Origin: Wandonia sp964447015 | GTDB lineage: Bacteria; Bacteroidota; Bacteroidia; Flavobacteriales_D; Crocinitomicaceae | Direction of reading: 5' to 3' | Assembly (NCBI GenBank): GCA_964447015.1 | Contig: CAYUQU010000121.1 | Location: forward strand, 1 to 7,889 | DNA length: 7,889 nucleotides | Part shown: piece by piece, positions 1-5,015 of the stretch | Position numbering within the stretch: position 1 is the stretch's first letter | How the letters are laid out: each line of letters starts with the position of its first letter | The notes under the pieces: model-generated | What the model saw: the letters and a program-made list of their open reading frames with translations, nothing else | Database searches by the model: none | Told to the model about the DNA's origin: nothing | Made by a program: the position numbers and the translations under genes

Positions 1-62
1 CCTCCACACCTATTGGCACCACCCCCTCAAGATGGCGTGTCTACCAGTTTCACCACGTGCGC
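1..62 (-). tRNA. tRNA-Leu (anticodon GAG), 5' part, cut by the window edge
   Basis: Read on the minus strand from 62 down to 1, this is the 5' two thirds of a tRNA-Leu. It shows a 7-nt acceptor strand GCGCACG (62-56), then T8 G9, a D-arm with a GTG/CAC stem and the GG of the D loop, an anticodon stem CCATC/GGTGG (31-35 with 19-23), and the loop TTGAGGG. The anticodon is GAG at 28-26, which reads leucine CUC and CUU codons. A variable arm with a GCC/GGT stem and AATA loop (17-8) follows, as expected for a class II tRNA. GGAGG at 5-1 would be the 5' strand of the T stem. The T loop and 3' acceptor strand lie outside the window, so acceptor pairing cannot be checked. Confidence 0.93.
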
Positions 63-70
63 GTGAAAGG

Positions 71-78
71 CAAAAGTA
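71..78 (-). promoter_or_regulatory. Bacteroidota -7 box (TAnnTTTG) in front of tRNA-Leu
   Basis: On the minus strand, TACTTTTG at 78-71 is a perfect match to the TAnnTTTG element of Bacteroidota housekeeping promoters. It ends 8 nt before the first base of the tRNA, which would give a very short leader, as is common for tRNA genes. No convincing TTTG -33 element is seen at the usual distance upstream, so the assignment rests on the -7 box and its position. Confidence 0.5.
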
Positions 79-122
79 GATAAATCTTTTGAAATAGGGG
101 GAGGGAAGCGAAAAATATATCC

Positions 123-155
123 AAAAAAAATCGGAAGATTGCTCCTCCGATTTTT
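123..155 (-). terminator. Intrinsic terminator of the collagen-like gene
   Basis: The two arms 143-155 and 126-138 pair over 13 bp in minus-strand RNA, including one G-U wobble. They enclose the tetraloop GCAA (142-139), a GNRA-type loop. The hairpin is followed by a run of eight U (130-123). It lies 20 bp past the stop codon of the collagen-like gene, as expected for a rho-independent terminator. The A/T-rich outer arms could also terminate plus-strand transcription, but in that direction the core has an A-C mismatch and the U run is shorter. Confidence 0.87.
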
Positions 156-175
156 GATATAATTTTATTAAAAGA

Positions 176-2554
176 TTACTTTTTCAAATTATCTTTCAAC
201 ATAAAACCTTCTTCGTTAGTTTGTTTTCCACGAGGTTTTACAGGTTCCACATCTTTTACGTGTGGGTTGTCTCGAACCCATTTATCGTTACGTTCTGCAT
301 ATACAATCCACGAAACTTCCATTCCTGGATTTCCACCCGCAATTACAAAGTTATTTCCTTCAATCTTTTCTTTGATGTAAAGATTAGCAAAACCACCGAT
401 TGGAGTGAGTTGATATGAGAAGTTAATATTGATATCATCAAAATAGTGAGGTAATTCAACATGAGCTTCACCATTTTCATCAATTTGAATCATACCTCTA
501 TACATATTGAGTACTTCGTTAGATTCGATAGAAAAGTGAACTAGGTATTTGTCTTGGTCTGTTGGGTGATCAATTCTAAAAGTTTTAACCCCTGATGCAC
601 CAAAATTACCGTTACTAAATACACCATAGGCACCTGCAGCACCACCTAAATACGTATCTTCACCTAATACACCGATGTATCCTACACCACCAACACCAAT
701 ACCATTTCCGAGGGGGAGTAGAGCATCATAATTTTCACCGTATACAGCATTTCCTGAACTGTAGTTAGTTTCTCCTACGACTCCATTAAATCCTATTCCC
801 GCGATACCTGTACCACCATTGGTTCTTAGATTATTACCATTTACTGCAGTGAAACCTGTGGCAGTACCTGGGATCTGTCCAGAAACTGCATAACCTGCTC
901 CTGAGTTCTGACCTAGTATTGCAGAATTGGTTGCTCCTGTACTATTCGTTTCAGCTTGGATAGCTGGGAAAGTATTTCCTGCTGCTAAACTACGTGCACG
1001 AATTGCTACACCTGTGTTTGATTGTGAAACATCTAAAGCAAAAGAGTTTAATACGTTACTTGTAACAAGAAGACCTGTATTTCCGCCTCCTGTAAGATTT
1101 ACTTCAACAGCACCAGCATTTGAGGTAATTACGCGACCAGCACCAGCACCACCTTGGTTATATGCTTGGTTTAATGTATTACCACCCGTGCCACCAGTAC
1201 CATCTTGTGCTACAATATTCCATGTGCTTCCATTCCATATGTAAGAAATACCGTCTGTACTGTTGTAATATGCGTCGTTAAGTGATGGTGAACCTGGAGC
1301 TGCTGCTAAAGTTCCCAACCAGTTTACTGATATTCCGTTTGTACCATTTGTACCATTCGTTCCCGGTATTCCCTGAGGTCCTGGATCACCTTGAGGTCCT
1401 TGTGCACCGTCAACTCCATTTGTTNNNNNNNNNNNNNNNNNNNNNNNNNNNNNNNNNNNNNNNNNNNNNNNNNNNNNNNNNNNNNNNNNNNNNNNNNNNN
1501 NNNNNNNNNNNNNNNNNNNNNNNNGTGTACCGTCACCGTTATCAACAATATTCGTAATTCCATCTCCATCAGCTCCCTGAGGTCCTGGATCACCTTGAGG
1601 TCCTTGTGCACCGTCAACTCCATTTGTTCCATCAGCACCGTTAGCTCCCGCAGGCCCTTGTGGTCCAGTTAAGTCAGAAGTTATCACAGTTGCACCACTT
1701 CCGTATGTAATTGTAAGTGTACCGTCACCGTTATCAACAATATTCGTAATTCCATCTCCATCAGCTCCCTGCGGTCCAGGATCGCCTTGAGGTCCTTGTG
1801 CACCGTCAATTCCATCTGTTCCATTCGCGCCCGCAGGTCCTTGTGGTCCAGTTAAGTCAGAAGTTATCACAGTTGCGCCACTTCCGTATGTAATTGTTAG
1901 TGTTCCGTCACCATTGTCAACAATGTTTGTAATTCCATCACCTGGATCCCCTTGTGGTCCTTGAGCTCCGTCAGCACCTGCGGGTCCTTCCGGACCTTCT
2001 GGTCCCTCAGGTCCTTGTGGCCCTGCGTTATTATTTGTAGTGTATGTGATGCCGTTTACAAAGTTGAATGTGGTTGTACCATCGCCATTGTCTACAATTG
2101 ACTCAATACCATTTTGTGCTTCTTCGGCATAAAGCGCATAAGGAACACTCCAAAATTGTTGAGTTCCCATATCGACATAGTCATTACCACCTTTGATGTC
2201 GATTTCAACTTTTAAGAAATGGTATCCAGTTCCCCAATCGATTTCAGGAAAAGTTCCTGTGCCTCCATCTTGAAGTCCTTGTCCAATAACTAGATTAAAC
2301 AGTCCGTTTTCATCCGTGTTGGTTGTATGTTCTTCACGATAAGCCACCGTACCGTCAAACGTAGTTTTAATAATACTAAAACGCACAGTAATTTCTTTTT
2401 CTGCTACAGGTTGACCTACAACGTCAACTCCAACAATTTCTTTACCATTCATGTCAACAGCAACAGCTTGGTAATTTATTCCTTGTGGTGGTGCTTGCCC
2501 AAAAGCAAACGAAAATGCAATTACTGCAATAAATGAGGAGATTAACTTTTTCAT
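176..2554 (-). CDS. Secreted collagen-like repeat protein (sequence gap inside)
   Basis: This is a predicted surface or extracellular protein of 792 residues as assembled. A signal peptide (1 to about 20, MKKLISSFIAVIAFSFAFG) is followed by a domain at about 21-147 common in secreted Bacteroidota proteins, with QGINYQA, TNxxGLF and SVPYALYA motifs. Residues 148-407 alternate Gly-X-Y collagen blocks (GPQGPAG, GAQGPQGDPG) with a ~30-residue module containing VDNGDGT at about 154, 211, 272 and 337. Residues 408-451 hold a small module ending YIWNGSTWNI. A Gly-rich probable beta-repeat region follows to about 650. From about 655 there is a conserved C-terminal domain (KTFRIDHP, ELPxYF, YQLTPIG, IAGGNPGMEVSW). 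No T9SS sorting domain or lipobox is seen. The ATG lies 23 bp after the upstream barrel gene, suggesting co-transcription. Residues 344-377 are undetermined (100 N), but the reading frame agrees on both sides. The overall class is sure; the ligand or role is unknown. Confidence 0.92.
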   Translation of the reverse strand: MKKLISSFIAVIAFSFAFGQAPPQGINYQAVAVDMNGKEIVGVDVVGQPVAEKEITVRFSIIKTTFDGTVAYREEHTTNTDENGLFNLVIGQGLQDGGTGTFPEIDWGTGYHFLKVEIDIKGGNDYVDMGTQQFWSVPYALYAEEAQNGIESIVDNGDGTTTFNFVNGITYTTNNNAGPQGPEGPEGPEGPAGADGAQGPQGDPGDGITNIVDNGDGTLTITYGSGATVITSDLTGPQGPAGANGTDGIDGAQGPQGDPGPQGADGDGITNIVDNGDGTLTITYGSGATVITSDLTGPQGPAGANGADGTNGVDGAQGPQGDPGPQGADGDGITNIVDNGDGTXXXXXXXXXXXXXXXXXXXXXXXXXXXXXXXXXXTNGVDGAQGPQGDPGPQGIPGTNGTNGTNGISVNWLGTLAAAPGSPSLNDAYYNSTDGISYIWNGSTWNIVAQDGTGGTGGNTLNQAYNQGGAGAGRVITSNAGAVEVNLTGGGNTGLLVTSNVLNSFALDVSQSNTGVAIRARSLAAGNTFPAIQAETNSTGATNSAILGQNSGAGYAVSGQIPGTATGFTAVNGNNLRTNGGTGIAGIGFNGVVGETNYSSGNAVYGENYDALLPLGNGIGVGGVGYIGVLGEDTYLGGAAGAYGVFSNGNFGASGVKTFRIDHPTDQDKYLVHFSIESNEVLNMYRGMIQIDENGEAHVELPHYFDDININFSYQLTPIGGFANLYIKEKIEGNNFVIAGGNPGMEVSWIVYAERNDKWVRDNPHVKDVEPVKPRGKQTNEEGFMLKDNLKK
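1370..2030 (-). repeat. In-frame tandem repeat array (183 and 192-bp units), interrupted by a gap
   Basis: This repeat array encodes the collagen blocks and VDNGDGT modules. Equivalent points lie at 1900, 1717 and 1525, giving periods of 183 bp (61 residues) and 192 bp (64 residues). The three-residue difference comes from an extra Gly-X-Y triplet in the collagen block. A more divergent module sits at the N-terminal end of the array (minus strand, near 2070-2110). Neighbouring units are nearly identical in DNA, which suggests recent duplication or gene conversion. All periods are multiples of three, so gain or loss of a unit keeps the frame. Confidence 0.9.
1425..1524. other. Assembly gap of exactly 100 N
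   Basis: One hundred unknown bases sit within the repeat array. The 55 bp before the gap (1370-1424) are identical to 1574-1628, and the 55 bp after it (1525-1579) are identical to 1717-1771. Both matches stop exactly at the first base beyond 55. Filling the gap from the neighbouring copy needs 88 bp (the counterpart of 1629-1716), plus any whole number of extra units. The value 100 is therefore probably a placeholder. Confidence 0.97.
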
Positions 2555-2577
2555 ATCTTGTATTCTATTATCTATTT

Positions 2578-3237
2578 CTAATTATATCGTGTTGAACTTT
2601 TCTTGTTGAGTAAAATACCAAATCCAAGTAGGGCAGAGTGGTAAATGTTTCTTGAAACTTGTGCATTTACATCATTTTCAATTTGTGTTGCCCCAATCCC
2701 AAATCGGTATTCAAGGCTGATGGTAAATGACTCATTTAAGTAAGCCTTGAAATTTGTGATTCCTTGAACACCAAAGTCAAAACGCTTAAGTTTTTGTGTT
2801 TCGCTAACAGTATATCTTGTTTCACCAATATACTGTTCTCCATTTAGCATATAACCTGCTCCAACGGCAACTCCGGGTGAAATTGAGAATTTGTCGGTTT
2901 TCAATATGCTATATAAATAACCGAAATTCACATCGATATAATTCATTTTCCACGATAACGCCGTTCCTTCAAAATCTGATTTTGCTCCTGCTTGTCTGAA
3001 CATAACCTCGGGGCGAATAATGTGTTTTCCTTTTGTGAAATTGAAGTTTGCTCCAAAAGAATTATACATAGCATAATCTAAGGTTTTGTCCTTATCTCCA
3101 CCTGAATCTTTATAGAGAAAAGAAGAAAAATTCTTTCCACCCACTAAAGTAATTTCGCCAAGCGACATCTTGTCCTGTGCGTTGATTGATGAAACCATTG
3201 CAACAGAAGCAATGACTAAAGCATACATTTTTTTCAT
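2578..3237 (-). CDS. Outer-membrane beta-barrel protein (PorT/OMP_b-brl-like)
   Basis: This is a predicted small outer-membrane beta-barrel of 219 residues. A signal peptide MKKMYALVIASVAMVSSINA probably ends before Q21. The mature part is a series of alternating amphipathic strands with Gly and aromatic residues, such as NSFGANFNF, IIRPEVMFRQAG, SISPGVAVGAGYML, FTISLEYRFGIG and the final strand SALLGFGILL. This resembles the 8-strand-type barrels grouped as PorT or OMP_b-brl_2 in Bacteroidota. The frame stays open to a TTG at 3261, but the ATG at 3237 starts exactly at a good signal peptide and is preferred. The gene ends 23 bp before the collagen-like gene, so the two are probably one transcript. 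The barrel could anchor or help export that protein, but this is inferred only from adjacency. The short tail after the last strand (NKKSSTRYN) is unexplained. Confidence 0.82.
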   Translation of the reverse strand: MKKMYALVIASVAMVSSINAQDKMSLGEITLVGGKNFSSFLYKDSGGDKDKTLDYAMYNSFGANFNFTKGKHIIRPEVMFRQAGAKSDFEGTALSWKMNYIDVNFGYLYSILKTDKFSISPGVAVGAGYMLNGEQYIGETRYTVSETQKLKRFDFGVQGITNFKAYLNESFTISLEYRFGIGATQIENDVNAQVSRNIYHSALLGFGILLNKKSSTRYN

Positions 3238-3282
3238 ATTCCGATTTTTAATTAGACTCAAGACTTCAAGATTCAGGACTAT

Positions 3283-3311
3283 AAGACGCGTAAGTTTGTG
3301 GTATGCGTCTT
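3283..3311. repeat. Inverted repeat between the T9SS-protein and barrel genes
   Basis: AAGACGC (3283-3289) and GCGTCTT (3305-3311) are perfect 7-bp inverted arms around a 15-nt loop. The hairpin lies downstream of the sorting-domain gene on the minus strand but has no U run in that direction, so it is a weak terminator candidate. It could instead attenuate transcription, stabilise RNA, or be an operator for the barrel and collagen genes. Confidence 0.45.
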
Positions 3312-3339
3312 TTGTCTAATTTCTTTTTCTTTTGTCTAA
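3309..3339. repeat. Pair of 11-bp direct repeats, 20 bp apart
   Basis: CTTTTGTCTAA occurs at 3309-3319 and again at 3329-3339, separated by a T/C-rich 9-bp spacer. The 20-bp period is about two turns of the DNA helix, which would suit a dimeric DNA-binding protein. The region is low in complexity, so chance is possible. It sits just past the stop codon of the sorting-domain gene and upstream of the barrel gene. Confidence 0.4.
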
Positions 3340-3347
3340 CATTTAAT

Positions 3348-3854
3348 TTAATGTGTTACAATTATTTTAGTGTTTCCAGAGAGTCCGTCTGGAGTGAAAA
3401 TGTGTAAATGATAATTTCCCGACTCAGTTTGATTTGGTAATGTCACTAATTGCTCAACTCCACCAACTCCATTTCCATCTGTCAGCAGTTTTCCATTTTG
3501 GTCGTAAATGACAAATGAAAACGCACTGTTTCTCGATAAATCGGTGTTCAGATGAAAGGATCCATTGTTGGGATTTGGGTAAATCAATAACTGAATTGTT
3601 TTAGAATCATTCTCACCTCTCAATACAATAGGTTGCTGAAACCCTTGGCGGAGTTCAGTTTTATCATTACTTTTCTTCTGATAAACAGATGATTGACCTA
3701 TCGACTGAGAAAGGTAAATCCCAGAATTTGATGTGGTGTTTCCTGCACTATTAATAGACGAACGTTTAATTTCTTGCGCGAAAGAATCCTTGCTTGAAAA
3801 AAAAGCGGCTACGAACAAAAACGAATAACAGGAGAATCGTCCTAACTTACTCAT
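3348..3854 (-). CDS. Small secreted protein with T9SS type A sorting domain
   Basis: This 168-residue exported protein is predicted to leave the cell by the type IX secretion system. The signal peptide ends near FAQ (residue 27). The short mature part (28-80) carries a pattern I associate with small Bacteroidota proteins: SSINSAGNT, then LSQSIGQSS, then LRQGFQQP. Residues 88-168 form the sorting domain: LLIYPNPNNGSFHL at the start, the FVIYDQNGKLL strand pair, GNYHLHIF, and the final TKIIVTH. Porin/GldKLMN-type machinery would remove this domain and anchor or release the protein, but no such genes are in the window. The frame extends upstream to a GTG at 3917, but the ATG at 3854 gives a proper signal peptide and is preferred. 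With so little sequence between signal and sorting domain, the protein is probably a small surface factor rather than an enzyme. It is 110 bp upstream of the barrel gene on the same strand. Confidence 0.88.
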   Translation of the reverse strand: MSKLGRFSCYSFLFVAAFFSSKDSFAQEIKRSSINSAGNTTSNSGIYLSQSIGQSSVYQKKSNDKTELRQGFQQPIVLRGENDSKTIQLLIYPNPNNGSFHLNTDLSRNSAFSFVIYDQNGKLLTDGNGVGGVEQLVTLPNQTESGNYHLHIFTPDGLSGNTKIIVTH

Positions 3855-4083
3855 AATTAAAAATATTATATTCGAAAACTGTAGCAATTCAGTTTGAATT
3901 ATCAGCTGTTTTAGCACTCTAAAGCGATAATTACACTCACGAAACTACGAAATTTATCTAACATTAATTGGAAAGTTTTGTTTTTTTTTCGACAATTAAA
4001 TTAAGGTATTCATACTTAGTAATTTCGTTGTTTGAGGGAGAATAAGTCAGAATTTTATTACTTTTAGGGAAACAATATACACT
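3855..4083. promoter_or_regulatory. Divergent intergenic region between the T9SS protein and pirin genes
   Basis: These 229 bp separate two divergently oriented genes and must hold promoters for both. No perfect TTTG / TAnnTTTG pair is present. Towards pirin, TACTTTTA at 4059-4066 matches seven of eight -7 positions, but the nearest TTTG (4031-4034) is 24 bp away, longer than usual. Towards the minus-strand gene, TAGTTTCG (3947-3940) is a seven-of-eight match. A T-rich tract lies at 3976-3989. No RNA gene or longer open frame is recognisable. Confidence 0.4.
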
Positions 4084-4959
4084 ATGTCGAACATTGGACT
4101 AATTATCGAAGAACGTGCTTCGAATATCGGAAATTTTGTAGTTGGTAGACTTTTACCATTCCGCCAAAAGCGAATGGTGGGACCGTTTATTTTTATTGAT
4201 CACATGGGGCCTGCTCAACTCAAGAAGGGTGAAGGATTGAATGTCGGACCGCATCCGCATATTGGTTTGTCTACGTTGACTTATTTGCTTGAAGGAAATG
4301 TATTTCACAAGGACAGTTTGGGAACGGAAATTGAAATCAAACCTGGTGCGGTTAATTTGATGAAAGCAGCGAAAGGGATTGTACACTCTGAACGCACTCC
4401 CGCTCACTTACTCAATCAGGATAAAGTTCTCCATGGATTGCAAATCTGGATTGCTCTACCGCTAGAAGCAGAAATGGACGAGCCTGAGTTTACACACGTC
4501 AATGCGGATGATCTGCCGACTTGGTCAGAGAATGGAGCCGACTTTAAATTGATTTTAGGTGAATTTAACGCTAAGAAATCATCCGTACCGATGTCAAGTC
4601 CTTCGTATTTAATTGAAATTACTTCTGATAAAGATGCAGAAGTGAATATAGGCGACGGATTGTTTGGCGAAAGCGGTCTGTATATTATTTCAGGAGCCGT
4701 TGAAGTTGAAGGCAATCGTTTTGATGAACGCCAGATGTTGATAGCCAATGAAACAAGTTTGTGCGCTTTTCGAATTGAAAAAGGAAGCAAAGTTTTTGTG
4801 TTTGGTGGAGAACCGTTTAAGGAGGAACGATTTATTCACTGGAATTTTGTGAGTTCGACTAAGGAGCGAATTGAAAAAGCAAAAGAAGATTGGCTAGAAC
4901 AGCGCTTTCCTAAAATTCAGGGCGAAACGGATTTTGTGCCCCTTCCGCAACCAAAGTAG
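4084..4959 (+). CDS. Pirin family protein
   Basis: This is a bicupin protein of the pirin family. Its 291 residues are close to human pirin and longer than E. coli YhhW. The N-terminal cupin keeps the family signature RLLPFRQKRMVGPFIFIDHMGP (residues 22-43), in which the arginines and GPF/DHMGP are typical. The four metal ligands are all present: H57 and H59 in GPHPHIG, and H101 and E103 in GIVHSER. An iron-dependent quercetinase-like dioxygenase activity or a redox-sensing regulatory role is therefore possible. The second cupin (about 175-250) has GESGLYIISGAVEVEG and ends with VFVFGGEPFKEER. Known pirins are quercetinases (E. coli YhhW) or regulators; a Serratia pirin modulates pyruvate dehydrogenase. 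The acs gene starts 56 bp downstream on the same strand without a visible terminator, which fits a link to acetyl-CoA metabolism, though this is inferred. No clear Shine-Dalgarno site precedes the ATG. Confidence 0.95.
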   Translation: MSNIGLIIEERASNIGNFVVGRLLPFRQKRMVGPFIFIDHMGPAQLKKGEGLNVGPHPHIGLSTLTYLLEGNVFHKDSLGTEIEIKPGAVNLMKAAKGIVHSERTPAHLLNQDKVLHGLQIWIALPLEAEMDEPEFTHVNADDLPTWSENGADFKLILGEFNAKKSSVPMSSPSYLIEITSDKDAEVNIGDGLFGESGLYIISGAVEVEGNRFDERQMLIANETSLCAFRIEKGSKVFVFGGEPFKEERFIHWNFVSSTKERIEKAKEDWLEQRFPKIQGETDFVPLPQPK

Positions 4960-5015
4960 AAAAACTAAGTCAAAGAATTCACTCAAATTAGATCAAATCA
5001 AAATCAAATTTTAAA

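Noticed and set aside
927..1244. Plus-strand open frame of 105 codons inside the collagen-like gene
   Set aside because: It is the antisense of a Gly/Ala/Asn-rich region, has no recognisable domain or start signal, and the minus-strand frame has clear family domains.
1324..1672. Open frames on either strand around the N gap and repeats
   Set aside because: They are shadows of the repeat-encoding gene; they lack start signals and owe their length to Ns and to compositional bias of Gly/Pro codons.
1370..1900. Possible CRISPR array because of regularly spaced identical segments
   Set aside because: The periods are 183 and 192 bp, both multiples of three, and the whole array is in frame within a protein gene.
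3239..3250. AAAAATCGGA upstream of the barrel gene, identical to one arm of the terminator at 126-155
   Set aside because: Only ten bases match, without the second arm; chance in AT-rich DNA is the simpler explanation.
3238..3261. Longer start (TTG) for the barrel protein adding 8 residues
   Set aside because: The ATG at 3237 begins exactly at a good signal peptide; the extension is non-ATG and overlaps a heptamer repeat.
3855..3917. Longer start (GTG) for the T9SS-domain protein adding 21 residues
   Set aside because: It would bury the signal peptide behind 21 extra residues; the ATG at 3854 gives a normal signal peptide.
4153..4790. Minus-strand open frames inside the pirin gene
   Set aside because: The plus-strand frame contains the full pirin signature and metal ligands; the antisense frames show no family features.
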